A stretch of 64,000 nt of DNA. It comes from Brachionus manjavacas. Taxonomy: Eukaryota > Rotifera > Eurotatoria > Ploima > Brachionidae. The stretch lies in assembly GCA_019054805.1 (NCBI GenBank), contig JAHQIY010000001.1:2556501-2620500 (forward strand). Direction: 5' to 3'. Positions 21,298 to 31,656 of this stretch are shown one piece after another; position 1 is the stretch's first letter; each line of letters starts with the position of its first letter. The notes below the pieces were generated by a model. That model worked only from the letters and a program-made list of their open reading frames with translations. It did not search any database and had not been told where the DNA came from. Both the position numbers and the translations under genes were made by a program.

Positions 21298-22500
21298 ATT
21301 TAACACTAGAAAGCCCGGGGGTTTTTAAACCCTTTTTTGATTTAAAAACCTTAATATAAAATAAAAATACGATCTCTTAGTTAAAATTTTATTTTGTCCC
21401 TGTTTTTAATTTATATTTAATTGTTAAATTTATTTCTAAAATAAATTACCGTAAACCTTTGCCCAGCATACTAGGAATAAACCTGAAATTTAACCGGAAT
21501 TCTATATGAAATAGTTAATATATGGAATAGACGAGGACAATTTTGATGAAAATTTTGATGAAAATTTAGAGCAGGAAAATGTATCTGCATTAAATATCCA
21601 AGAAAGTGTTGAAATTGAACCAGAACAAGCTAGGCCAACATCTACACTACAATCTAATGACATCTTAAATATTCAGCTTTCAGTTATATACATATATCTA
21701 TTAAATTTAGTTCCGATTTTTTTCAATTTTTACACATAGAATAAACTCAAAAATTGGAAGAATCCTTAATTTTGACTTATAAACCAAATCGAATTTAATT
21801 CTACATTTTTTTAATTTTTTTATTTTAATTCTGGAATAAACGTTAGACATTTATTAGAACATTAGTTAAATTTAGCTTTTATTAATAGAACATTTCTTAA
21901 TTTAAACCGGAGTTCTCAAAAAATTCAAAAAAATTACTTTAACATGCTTTCGATGGGAACTATTCCATATAGAATTCCGGTTAAATTTCAGGTTTATTCC
22001 AAGTATGCTGGGCAAAGGTTTACGGTAATTATTATAATTTAATATCAAAAAAAAATTGTAATTTTAGTCCCGGAGGGTTTTTTGAACCCCTATTAAAAAA
22101 TTAAACTATTATCCTGTAATTTTATTGCTTAAGCATCTAACTAATAAATTAAAAATAAAAAAAATAAAATTACAATACGAGTGTCAGCTTTACGTGCATT
22201 GGAACTCTTAACTAATGCTGATGATTCGGCTTCAAACGCATCTGATGATTCATAATTTGAATTTGACAATGATGAGGACTTCAATATGAATTTTGATGAC
22301 GGTGATAATGAAGTTGATGATTGTGGCATTGAGGTTGAAGATTCTAGTGGTGATGAAAATAATGATCAGCAGCTTGGTGCACAATCTGGAATAAATCAAG
22401 TAATCATCGAAAGCTGGTGTAACTTGCGAAAATTTAAATGAGGGTGATGAAACAAGAATAAGGAAAAGAGGACAAATGTATTGGTTTGATTAAAATTAGA
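21298..22500 (+). mobile_element. piggyBac-like remnants, two direct copies of the 5' end
   Basis: AAAGCCCGGGGGTTTTTAAA near 21310 is echoed in the same orientation by TAGTCCCGGAGGGTTTTTTG near 22067. After the second, a plus-strand frame near 22180-22480 reads SALRALELLTNADDSASNAS, then a strongly acidic run and RKRGQMYWFD near 22460. This resembles the N-terminal acidic region of piggyBac-family transposases (EALELL...D/S-rich). A shorter acidic frame (DEDNFDENFDENLEQENVSA) follows the first copy. No catalytic domain is present, so the family call is tentative. Confidence 0.4.
21447..22030. mobile_element. Foldback element with ~70-bp near-identical inverted repeats
   Basis: The left arm starts ACCGTAAACCTTTGCCCAGC and continues through ACCGGAATTCTATATG. 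The right arm at about 21958-22030 is its inverse with only a few changes. AATT flanks both sides, a possible 4-bp target duplication that is ambiguous because AATT is palindromic. The element lies inside the piggyBac-like region and contains one of its acidic frames. Confidence 0.65.
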
Positions 22501-22868
22501 TTTGGCAAAGATAAATAAACAAAATTTAATGACATGTCACTAATGTTAGATATTCAAAGTTTGTGACATTTTACTAAAATCGATTATTTTTCAAAAATTG
22601 TGGTGATCTGATTATAACAAACCTGTTTGGATTCTATTTCCAAATTTTCCAAAAAAAAATTTGAAGACATTCTTTAGAATAAAAATGTAAAGTTTAAAAA
22701 TTAAGATTAAAATTTCTTCAAAATATTTATTTCTAATTTGATTGTTAACTTAAAAATGCACACATTTAGTGTAATATTTCAGCTATTTTAAAATACTAGA
22801 TGCAATGTTCGACTTACATAACTTTTTGAATTATTTAAATTGATAAAATTTTCATTTAATATCCTAAA
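22501..22868. other. 5' flank of COQ7
   Basis: AT-rich with no coding frame. The COQ7 start is preceded by TTTAATATCCTAAA. Confidence 0.4.
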
Positions 22869-23533
22869 ATGTTTGGAATCCGCCGATCAAGTTTTGTTAT
22901 CTCAAAGCCACTTGTGCGTCACTCTTCTAAATTCTATAATTCATTACCTGAAGAGTCGAAAAAAGCATTAGATAGGATTATTAGAGTTGATCATGCGGGC
23001 GAATATGGTGCCAATCAAATATATGCTGGTCAAATGGCTGTTTTAGGTAAAACGCCCGCTGGTCATACCATTCAACATATGTGGGACCAAGAAAAGGATC
23101 ACTTGAAAAAATTTGAGGAACTTATTCCAAAATATAGAGTTAGACCGACAGCTTTTCTCCCATTGTGGAATATGGCTGGTTATGCTCTTGGTTTTGGTTC
23201 AGCGCTCTTAGGAAAAGAGGCTGCAATGGCGTGTACTGTGGCAGTTGAAAGTGTAATAACTGAACACTACAACAAGTACACAAAATTATTAAATATGTAA
23301 AAATTAGTACATAAATTATTTTTTTTAATAGTCAATTGAGAGAATTACTGGAAAAAAATCCTGAAAAGCATACAGAAATTTTGGAAGTAATAAAGAAATT
23401 TCGTGACGATGAACAAGAGCATCATGATACTGGGTTGGAGCATGAGGCTGAAAAGGCATTTTTGTACAAGCCTTTTACAGAAGTAATCAAAGGTGGATGC
23501 AGAGCTGCTGTATGGGTCGCAGAAAGAGTATAG
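22869..23533 (+). CDS. COQ7: 5-demethoxyubiquinone hydroxylase, mitochondrial
   Basis: Di-iron monooxygenase of ubiquinone biosynthesis on the matrix side of the inner membrane. It hydroxylates demethoxyubiquinone. Exon 1 is 22869-23275 and exon 2 is 23332-23533, joined across a 56-bp GT-AG intron inside the codon for the second N of HYNNQL, giving 202 residues. Metal ligands of the ferritin-like fold are visible: VDHAGEYGA (Glu45), the ExxH in DQEKDHLKKFE, VESVITEHYN and the ExxH in DDEQEHHDTGLEHEAE. The N-terminus (MFGIRRSSFVISKPLVRHSS) is basic and serine-rich, as expected for a targeting peptide. AATAAA occurs at about 23570, 37 bp after the stop. The gene appears intact and ordinary. Confidence 0.97.
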
Positions 23534-23639
23534 ATTTTCATACTCTTTGATTTTTATTTTTTAACTGTAAATAAAATGGTTTTCGAAATTTTTATCTTAA
23601 ATAATTGAAATTTAGATCACTTATTTTAATCTTTTTTAA

Positions 23640-23860
23640 ATTATCACATTTGATAATTTAATCCTATTTTTTATTTATTTGTTTATCAGTACTGAGCTGA
23701 AGCTTCTTCAGAATAAAATATAAAATGAAAATAAAGTTGACTTTAAAAACTTATACGTTTTTCTATCTCTGTAATTTTTTCCTTGTTCAGCGCAATGTGC
23801 TACCATAGGCGACCTCCACTAGCTTGCTTATTATTTTTATTATTATTATTAAATTGATTA
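23640..23860. mobile_element. Two LINE 3'-end relics in opposite orientation
   Basis: At 23688-23728, ACTGAGCTGAAGCTTCTTCA resembles the 3' region of the minus-strand LINE at 9128. At 23775-23855, GCGCAATGTGCTACCATAGG followed by a (TTA)n run is the inverse of the 3' region at 55640-55720 and 56650-56730, so this copy is oriented on the plus strand. Confidence 0.55.
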
Positions 23861-24663
23861 AAAAAATAAAAATTATCGTAAAAATTACAAATAAGACAAT
23901 TTATAAATTGTCTTATTATTCACGTGATATTCTTTTAATGCTGGTTACTGATAATGAGTTAAGAAATGGGAAAAAATAATCCAAAATATAACCAATTAAA
24001 GATTTATAAAGGTTTTCTTATAATCTTTATAAATGCCATAATAACTCTTTGTCTATAAAAAAAACTCATAATCATAATCAAATTTTAAAAAACGAAAAAA
24101 TCTCAAATTTAAATTTGGAATTTTATATTTGCAGAATTTATGCAACAAATTTAAAATATTTTTACAGAAAATCTATTTTAAGATGCCCCAGAATCAGCCC
24201 AAAGAATACAAGACTTCACTTTAATTCTACTTTTTTTTATCAAATATAAACATTTAATTTAAATTTATTCAATTAATTTCTAATTTTTCAAACATAAAAA
24301 TTTTAATGCTGAAATTGATGCAAAAACAAAATGTTAATATGCCGTTTTCACGTGATATCTAATTACCGCAAACGTTATTTGTCACATTCAGATGAATTTA
24401 AAGTTAAAATTAAAAAATATCTACGTAACATTCACTATTGTTTTCTGAAAAAAATTGTTAGATTTTTTTTAAATATTTTACAACTTTTAGATCAAGGGCA
24501 GATTTTGTGATTTTCAGGAATTCACAAGGACAATACTTGCACAAATTCTCCGGTCGAGTCTTTTAATTCATCAATTAAAACACTGTTCGAAAAAAGTTAA
24601 GTATTTACAATTTTATCGAGGTTTTCGGTTCTGTGAAGTTCGTATAAAATAATAGAACAAAGT
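23861..24663. other. Intergenic AT-rich stretch
   Basis: GACAATTTATAAATTGTC is a perfect palindrome near 23895. CACGTGATAT occurs twice (near 23922 and 24350). No gene is recognised; the open frame at 24049-24249 is AT-rich noise or a LINE scrap. Confidence 0.35.
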
Positions 24664-25130
24664 GTAAAATTAGTTCTGTGAATGCAGCATGGTGCAACAT
24701 TCAAAGTTGCAGAAACAGTAAGAGCCTGCTAATGGTGTGCAAAATCTCTGCAAAATGCACTACGCTTGATTATATTGAAATTTAATTCCTGCTAGATTCT
24801 GAAAATTTAGCAGACCTTGATATTTGATGCAACTTAAAATGTTGCACTCTATCTTTCATTTACAAAACTAAGTATAAACATTTAGAAAATAACTCATTTA
24901 ATTATATTGCATTTTTTTCTGTTCTTTTTATCATTTTACAAAACTGAGGTTTTGTTGAATATGACTCATTATTTATGACTCGCTAAATATCTCCAAGAAT
25001 AACCTTTAATTCATCAGACTTGCATACTTATTTTACTGCATTAAGCAATTTTGCTTATAATTAAGCATTTTACAGAACTGAATTATCTCTTAGAGTAAAA
25101 AAGTTATTCAAGTTTTTCTGAATTCAAAAG
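24664..25130. repeat. MITE-like element, copy 2 of the family at 4010
   Basis: The left end reads TTAGTTCTGTGAATGC and the right end GCATTTTACAGAACTGAATT. The last 100 bp (25022-25124) nearly matches 4145-4245. The middle is different and about 200 bp longer than in the first copy. Confidence 0.55.
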
Positions 25131-25382
25131 CAGTGACCAGATTAGAATTGATCTTAAAGCTCGTCATTGCAATTGTAAATTTAAAATGTGTGATCATGTG
25201 AAATCGAAAGCCATGCAGATTATGGATATTTTAACTTATATATTTATTTTATATTTTGGCTACCAGAGTGGCCACTTTCTATTTTAGATAAATAAAGTTA
25301 TCATAAATTATTGATTTTATCTTTTTAATTGTTCATTTGGAAAACATTTCATTGGCGACGAGGACAAAACAAAAAGCGTGGA

Positions 25383-26076
25383 ATGGGCGAAGCGTATATC
25401 GACGAATTCGATGTCGAGAACAACAATGAGATCGACAAAAGATGGGAGAAGTGGATTTCGAAGTTTAAACCAGACTTGTTTTTAAGTCACAAGTCTTAAG
25501 TCAAGTCAAGTCAAGTCAATGACTTAAATTTTTTATTTTTAGCGAAGTTTAGTCAACTAATTTTCTGATTTTTAAACTAAAAAATAAATATGATTTTTTA
25601 TTTTAATCCAAAAAAAGTAAAAAAAATAATTTTCTGAGTTTTAAAATCAGAAAATTAGTTGACTCGATTTAACTTTACTAAAAAAATGAAAAATTTTTTT
25701 TAAGTCATGACTTTGACTTAAATTTTTCTGACTTAGACTTAAAACTGTGACTTAAAAACAGTTTGTCTGGTTTAAACGTGTTCTTGCTAAAAAGAAAGAA
25801 GCCACTGACAACAAAGAAATGATCAACTGGCTGTTGTTGTGTGCTTGTCCAGATGCTGATCAAATCTACAGCGTTAAGTACATGAAGCCCGACAACATTG
25901 AAACTTTGGAGGAGGTGATTACTGGTCTAACAAATCACTTCAAGCCAAAAGAAAATGTACACAAGTTAGTGTTTAATGCAATTGTTCAGAACGACGGAGA
26001 AAAGTTCGAATCCTTCGTGAATCGGTTAAAAGAGAAACCAAGCTATGCATATTCTCAGACTCAAATAAAAATATAA
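25383..26076 (+). pseudogene. gag of element G1, interrupted by a hAT-type MITE
   Basis: The frame starts with MGEAYIDEFDVENNN and reaches WEKWISKFK, where the MITE at 25471-25769 intervenes. It resumes with a capsid-type region (MINWLLLCACPDADQIY; NHFKPKENV; FESFVNRLKE). The downstream zinc knuckle lies in a shifted frame. It is decayed and non-functional. Confidence 0.7.
25471..25769. mobile_element. hAT-type MITE with 8-bp target duplication
   Basis: The element starts CAGACTTGTTTTTAAGTCAC and ends ACTTAAAAACAGTTTGTCTG. It is flanked by perfect 8-bp copies of GTTTAAAC at 25463-25470 and 25770-25777. CAG...CTG ends with an 8-bp duplication are the mark of the hAT superfamily. The interior holds AAGTC repeats and long palindromic arms around TAGTTGACTCG, with no transposase. 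A second copy starts at 48266. Confidence 0.88.
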
Positions 26077-26565
26077 TCAGTGCGATTATATACAGCTGCA
26101 ATCTGATGATCTCAAGAGGCAAGCGTTGCAAGTCAAAGAATTGACTCTAGATAAGCTCATTGAGATAGGAAACGAGGATGAGTCAAAATAACTGTTTGGC
26201 AGTTGAATGAACTCAAGATCACTGAACGAGTCGAAATAAATAAGGTCGATGTCGTTGATGCATAAAGTATGTGCGGTTCTACTTCTCCTTACTAATCAGA
26301 ATGTCCAGCAAAAGGCCAGGTCTGTCTCAATTGTGGGGAGCTTGACCATTATGCAAGAGATTGCAAATCAGCTCGAAATAAAAAAAGCAACCACAATAAG
26401 CCTGAACGACGTCGCTTTGATTGACCAGGGTCAGGTGGGCCAAGCGGGTCGAATAAGGGGGTCAAAATGGTTCAAACTACCACAACAGGCCAAATAACAG
26501 TGGTTATAGACCAAATAAAAGTGGTTTCAATAGTAATTGTCGAAGTGGTCAAAATTTAGGTAATT

Positions 26566-26925
26566 TTGTTGGCAATGGTCGAAATCGGGGTGGAGATTTT
26601 GGACAAAACTAATAGCATAAGTAGCATCTTAATAGTACCAAAACCATCCAGTGAGATTCGTTTCTGCGTAGATAGTCGAGCGGCAAACAAACCAATCACG
26701 AGGACTGTCACAACAACACGAACCGTTGAAGATTTGATCGTCAACCTGAATATCGTCATATCCAAGTTTGATCTAAAATATGGTTACAATCAGATCCTTC
26801 TGAGTGAGGAATCAAGATATATCACAGCATTTGCGACATATGGGTGTATTTCAATTCAAATGTCTAAGCTTTGGTCTGAGTTCAACAAGAAAGAATTGAA
26901 ATTCTTTGGTCTCAACTTTTCCTAA
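26566..26925 (+). pseudogene. Reverse transcriptase fragment of element G1
   Basis: Contains SSILIVPKPSSEIRFCVDSR, ANKPITRT and SKFDLKYGYNQILLSEESRY, the first half of a Ty3/gypsy RT. It jumps directly to NKKELKFFGLNFS, so the catalytic centre has been lost by internal deletion. Confidence 0.7.
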
Positions 26926-26997
26926 GATGGTATCACAGTCGAAATCAAATGCTTTAAAACAAGCTGGTCAACCAAATACGGTAAATGAAGTGAGAAG

Positions 26998-27279
26998 TGT
27001 AATAAACGTTGTTTTTGTTTATTATCCTTATGTGCATTTACGAGTATTAATTTGATAACTCCCGCTATGCTGTGGTTGAGAGACCAAACAATAAAAGAAG
27101 AAACTTTTCAATGATAAATCTCTATTTGTAATTAACTGAAATCTGAAAAGTGTAAGTGAAAACAAGCATTTATATAAGAAAAATTATAACTAGAAAATAA
27201 TAACTGCTGTAACTGTTGAAAATAATATTGTAACTGTTTATACTCAAATTTAATATGACATTAAATTTGGGTTATAACA
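26998..27279 (-). repeat. Probable 3' LTR of element G2
   Basis: About 282 bp with TG...CA ends on the minus strand (TGTTATAAC ... TTATTACA), preceded by a purine-rich tract. The partner LTR is not seen in the window, so this rests on the end structure and context. Confidence 0.5.
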
Positions 27280-27289
27280 TACCTTCCCC

Positions 27290-28371
27290 TCAATGAAGAG
27301 GTGAATAGCCCTGAGAAAACTATAAGCACAAAAATAACAAAACTTAGAGAAAAAAAAACAAACTTTGAAATTAAAACAGACGTAAGCAATTGGTGACTTC
27401 AACTCTTCAACAACTTGACACATTTGGCAGAGTGAGCTACTGCCCTGCTGTGTCAGTTGCTGATGACACAGGTTGCACAACATTTGGGAACAGAATCAGG
27501 CAACTACCATGTGCTCACTTGTGTAGACCTCAGAGCAGACTGGACACTTTAGTGGTTCCTCTTGCTTTTCTCGACAACGCAACTCCGCATTCTTTTCCTC
27601 CAATTGCTCGACTCTCGCGCGTATTTTTTGGTTGTCCTGTTGGGTTGTCTCTAACTGACGGTGTTTGGTTTCAATTTGTTGTCTGGCCTCAGTTACGTCG
27701 CAAATTTTTGAAGCCTCGGCCAAATCGTCGGTCAATTCAGATTGTTGACGCTGAAAAAGTTGTAGCTTTTCGGCTAGTCACAGTTTTAACCTTTAAACAC
27801 CAGCTTCCAACCCCTTGACCAGTTCTCGAAAACATTGGGTTACAGGGCTAGCTCTTCAACGATTTTTCACCGTTATTTTGGATGTTATCTGTTCTTGTAA
27901 GGTTTGAATATCGTCGTATACGGGACCTGACTCTAAAGCTTGGATTTTTTAGAATCCATGAGTCTTAATGGATTGCTGTTCCACTTGTGATTGTTTTATT
28001 TGCCCTTCAGGTCCTGGCGTTCTCGATCCCATATTGCCGTTGTTTGTTTAGTTTATCCAGTTAATGTTGGACACGTGGGGAATATTCCATGTTCTTTCGA
28101 GAATTTGGTATGGCTATTGGGTTGATCTTGACCTTTTGTTGACGGTCGCGATGGTCTTTTTCGTCCAGCAAATCGACGACTTTTGGATGTTCCCTTGAGT
28201 CACTCAAACGCAAAAAACGCATAGGTGGTTTTTACTGAATTAGGTGAACAGTAGACATTTAGCCACAATTTCGACCGTTTCGTCCTATTGATTTTCAATC
28301 AACTCCTTCAAGAATTCATCCGCTTTTGGTTCGTTGGTTATTCCGGAAATCATGACGTCGTGTTGAGCCAT
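27290..28371 (-). pseudogene. Coiled-coil plus RING-finger reading frame in element G2
   Basis: The minus strand opens with MAQHDVMISGITNEPKADEF and runs, with several stops and shifts, to a clean 80-codon block at 27735-27496. That block is a coiled coil (ARQQIETKHRQLETTQQDNQ; RARVEQLEEKNAELRCREKQ) followed by CPVCSEVYTSEH. After one in-frame stop the frame continues LCNLCHQQL and SLCQMCQV, completing a RING-like CxxC...CxxC...CxxC pattern. The position between the pol end and the polypurine tract suggests a third reading frame of the retrotransposon. A host RING gene fragment caught between insertions is the alternative. Confidence 0.5.
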
Positions 28372-28480
28372 TTCTATCGACGTGATTTTTACAAATTTTC
28401 AAAGATACATAAAAATTCGAGTCTATTGGCTGATTTCTTTACTCGAGTATTTTTACGAGTATTCCCTCCCTATTGATTAT

Positions 28481-28675
28481 TTAATTTGCCAGATATTTAT
28501 TTTTAATAAATGTTTGATTAGATGAGGATTCCGACTCAGTTTCAGTGTCAGACCGGCTATCTAATAATGATAAATTCTTTTTCGACTGTACATCAGGTAC
28601 TGGACCATCAAATTCTATGTCTTGATTTCGGTGTAAATTTTGGTAATTTTCATTTATAATCTTTTCTTGTTGGTC
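28481..28675 (-). pseudogene. C-terminal end of Ty3/gypsy pol (element G2)
   Basis: Open minus-strand frame ending at 28481: DQQEKIINENYQNLHRNQDI, then a serine/glutamate-rich tail (DSRSDTETESESSSNQTF) and a stop. Acidic serine-rich ends are usual after the integrase of Ty3/gypsy polyproteins. The upstream integrase itself is replaced by LINE sequence. Confidence 0.45.
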
Positions 28676-28685
28676 AACTGGGTTC

Positions 28686-29015
28686 GCTTTTGTTTATGCT
28701 GACGATACAAATTTCATGAAATCTTTGAAACGAAATGATGATTCGAAATTACAGCGGAATCTAGACAGGTTGTTGAAAGGTCAAATCTCTGGAAAATGAG
28801 TTTTAACGATTAAAAATCTGTAGTAATGCGTTTTGGAGCTGATATCCCGAGCCATGAGCATAAAATGAATGGTCTTCAACTATCCAATTTAACTAACGGA
28901 CGTTACCTTGGTATTACGCTTACCAGCGATCTAATATCTAGTGAACAATCTAAAAAAGAAGCATGATGGAATCGTATGAAATTTAAAAACACATTAAGCT
29001 ATCTGGCCTCAAATA
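28686..29015 (+). mobile_element. LINE remnant with the YADD catalytic motif
   Basis: The plus strand reads FVYADDTNFMKSLKRNDDSK near 28690-28750, the catalytic core of a LINE polymerase, then DRLLK and, in shifting frames, VVMRFGADIPSHEHKMNG and GRYLGITLTSDL. Frame shifts and stops show it is dead. Confidence 0.75.
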
Positions 29016-29289
29016 AATTAGACATTCCTGCAGGTGGTACAAGTACTAGTCAAAAAGGCGTAAGCGAAGATTTAGCAGCTAATTTAACTAATTACAGGGC
29101 AACATGACAATTATTGCAGATATGATATGAAGATCCAAATGAAAAATTATATATGCCTTAAGACTTTATTATTGAATTACATGAAGATTTCACTTTTGGT
29201 TTAAAAAGTGAAAAATTTCTGATATTCTATAATTTTGAACCAAACAGGAGGTTGAAAACTAAAAATTTATGGGAATTTAAACAAGATGC

Positions 29290-29560
29290 TTTTCCAACTA
29301 ATTTTAATTGCTCTTTGTGTTCTACAATATTTTTTGAATGGACAATAATATCGTCTAAATATACCTCACAGAACGACATATTTCCAAAATCCGAAACATC
29401 ATTCTACTTCATTGGACTGGAGCGTTTTTCAACCCAAAAGAAAGTCTTTTAAATTAATGTCCATCGGGTGAAGAAAATGCTGTTTTTTCTTTAGGGTCAG
29501 GGTGAATTTCTACCTGCCAGTAGCCCGATTTTAAGTTTAAAGTTGAAAAAAAAGTTGAAA
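29290..29560 (-). pseudogene. Ty3/gypsy reverse transcriptase fragment (element G2)
   Basis: The minus strand shows LKSGYWQVEIHPDPKEKTAF, FGLKNAPVQ and, in another frame, VYLDDIIVHSKNIVEHKEQL. These are standard Ty3/gypsy RT blocks including the YLDD catalytic motif. Stops and frame shifts are present. Confidence 0.8.
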
Positions 29561-29699
29561 CATTTTTTTTGAAATAGTAAGGTAGCAATTTCATTATGGA
29601 GTTGGTTATTCTAAATATCTTGATTCGAAACCTCTTTGTATTCCTCCACCAGCCTTACATCAATGGAATAGAATGAATTACTCAACTCACAAAACCGAT

Positions 29700-29870
29700 T
29701 CGAGCCTGTTAGTAATTTAAGTTTATTAAAAGCCTCATGATGGTCGATGTTGGAGGGAGTATCATATTTTAACTTATGAATGGATCTGATTTCTGTTTTC
29801 TGAATTGCTTGTAGTTTTTTGATATTATTTTCTAAAAATTAATTCAAGCAAGGAAAAGAATTTAAAAAAA
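29700..29870 (-). mobile_element. LINE remnant, same family as 9128 and 20046
   Basis: GATGTTGGAGGGAGTATCAT near 29745 and the downstream ACTTATGAATGGATCTGATT match the fragments at 9220 and (inverted) 20200. It covers only the last part of the polymerase. Confidence 0.65.
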
Positions 29871-30069
29871 ATAAGCATCAATTCAAAAGGTTCAAAGATA
29901 AAAATTAAGGTACTTGTTTTTAAATTAGTATACATTCTTTAATAAAATGTGTAATTTTAAACAAGTAGTGTCTGATAGTTAAAATAGTGGTTTTCTAATT
30001 AATTTAATGTAATATAATTTATTTATGTATTATCTTAATATTTGGGGTATTTTATTAAAAATTTGTGGT

Positions 30070-30294
30070 ATCGATTTAAATTTGGAACAAAATTTTTTAT
30101 TCATTACTTTTTTTTAGAAATATATAGTACTAATTATCTAAATGGAAAAAAAAAAAAAAATAAAAACAAAATATATTTTTCAAGGACAAAAAAATCAAAT
30201 TCTCTATCGAGGCATTTTTTAGCATCCTCCAAGGAGCGAAAACTACAGAAAGGAAAATAACTTTTACCTTTTCCTCTGGTTTTTCCTTTAGTAT
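30070..30294 (-). repeat. Repeat family R2, copy 2, left half
   Basis: Nearly identical to 13080-13300. It breaks at AGTAT, where the LTR retrotransposon G3 is inserted, and resumes at 33819. The minus-strand frame SYFPFCSFRSLEDAKK is kept. Confidence 0.8.
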
Positions 30295-30454
30295 TGAAAT
30301 AAAGTTAATTATTTAAATAAGTTTAAATACTTTATTAAACTTCTAAAGAAAAAATATGTCTCGAAAAATCATCCATCTAAAATATAAATATGAAATACGC
30401 GTGCATGCAACTGCACAGCGAACCGCGTACATACACAGTGATGTCTTCATCACA
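30295..30454 (-). repeat. 3' LTR of element G3
   Basis: 160 bp, matching 33659-33818 with only a few differences (around the TTTAAATAAG stretch and one base near 30393). Few differences mean a recent insertion. Confidence 0.93.
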
Positions 30455-30992
30455 TCTTCTCCCCCGATTGAGCCGAAAGCTTGGCCTGCCTCCGCGCCTG
30501 CATCTGGTGCGTGGGCGGGTTTGCTGCCGTGCGCGCTGCACATGCCGCCGCCGCTGCTGCCCTGTTGGCTGCCGCCTGCGCTTCCGTGGGCCGTCCTGCT
30601 TTGCGCTGCTGCGCCTGGGCCTCGTCTTGGGACGTCCTCGGCTTCGAGCTGTCGACCCTCGCGGTCGGAACCTGTTGGACTGCCGTTACCCCGTCTCCTG
30701 CTGCCTGCGTTGACTCCGCTTTTCTGGTCGTGCGCGTCGGTGCCGTTTCGGTACCTTCCCCCCCTCTCGAAGATTCGGCTGAATCCAGGGAAACTGGCTG
30801 GGCGCTCTGAAGCGGCGCGTTCAGGTCAAACGGTAAAGGGCCGGATGGCCTCGGAACCGGCGGGCACACGATCTTCGCGTGCGACCGAAGGCTGGTGAGT
30901 TCTTCGTCGTCATTGTTGCTGCTCCGGAACAACTTGAAGAACGACACTTTGCGTGTCTTCAAAATGTGGTTGTGCCGGTACACACTCACCAT
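30455..30992 (-). pseudogene. Integrase tail / C-terminal region of G3 pol
   Basis: Minus-strand frame with MVSVYRHNHILKTRKVSFFK at its start, followed by a long alanine/glutamine/arginine-rich low-complexity tail that ends QSGEKM just before the LTR. It fits the chromodomain-free C-terminal extension of some gypsy integrases. High GC content opens overlapping frames on the other strand, which are not genes. Confidence 0.55.
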
Positions 30993-31130
30993 GCTGCCTT
31001 TCCGCTCCGGGTCCCACTCAGGCGTTGTCTTGCATACTCGCTGAACTACTTCCGGAGTACAAGATCACCCACCTTCAACTCGGCCTGCTGCACACGCATG
31101 CGAGCGTTGTACTCGCGCGTCATCACCTCC

Positions 31131-31648
31131 TTAGCCTTGCGATCGTTCTCCTGCGAAACGATGCGCGGCCTGGTTGCCGCTCTGATCACAGGCGGGAGCG
31201 CTGAGCTGCGGGATGCCCGACGTCCGGCTATAGCCCATCATAAACTGAGCGGGGGCTACCTTCGTGGTGGTATGAGGAGTCTCCCGGTATGCCCTCAGAA
31301 GCCGTCGTAGAGCGACGTTTTTCGTGTCCTCAGCACTTTCCCGAGCTTCTTCATGAAGCTCTCCGTTCTGGGCCAGAGTGGCGTGATCCGGCAATGCCGA
31401 AAGCCTAGCCGCTTGGCGAATGCCGCGAACGAGTGCGACTGGAACGGCGATCCGTTGTCAGTCTTGAATATTAGTGGCGTGCCGAACAGCTCGTCCAGAA
31501 CCGGGATCACAGTGTCGGCAGACACAGACCGGATGTGGTGGACCATCGCCCAGCGCGAGTACTCGCAGTGATTGACGAACCAGTACGAGCCATCCGCCAT
31601 CGGTCCGAAAAAATCGCCGCCGACGACTTGCCACGGTCCTTGAGGCAT
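31131..31648 (-). pseudogene. Integrase core of element G3
   Basis: Two overlapping minus-strand frames. The first (31648-31295) has WQVVGGDFFGPM and FKTDNGSPFQS, the first two acidic residues of the DDE core; the third lies in ESFMKKLGKVLR. The second (31394-31131) has LRAYRETPHTTTKVAPAQFM. A frame shift separates them. The N-terminal HHCC zinc finger is missing because of the deletion near 31650. Confidence 0.75.
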
Positions 31649-31656
31649 CGGTGACG

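Larger units (their letters stand above)
25131..26997 (+). mobile_element. Decayed Ty3/gypsy LTR retrotransposon, element G1
   Basis: TGGCGACGAGGACAAAAC at 25353 resembles the primer-binding junction also present in element G3 and probably follows a 5' LTR ending ACATTTCA. Then come gag with a capsid-like region, a CCHC zinc knuckle (CLNCGELDHYARDC near 26320), a reverse transcriptase fragment (ILIVPKPSSEIRFCVDSRAA, then KFDLKYGYNQI near 26770) and the later RT piece KKELKFFGLNFS. Protease and the catalytic YxDD part are missing. The element is cut off at 26998 by the LTR of element G2. Confidence 0.75.
26998..29560 (-). mobile_element. Decayed Ty3/gypsy element G2, inserted in G1
   Basis: Read on the minus strand the order is: RT fragment (29560-29290), end of pol (28675-28481), a RING-finger reading frame (28371-27290), a polypurine tract (TTGAGGGGAAGGTA, ending at 27280) and an LTR-like block starting TGTTATAACCC at 27279 and ending TTATTACA at 26998. 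A LINE fragment lies between the two pol pieces. The 5' part beyond 29560 is not identified. The LTR starts exactly where the G1 reverse transcriptase breaks off. Confidence 0.6.
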
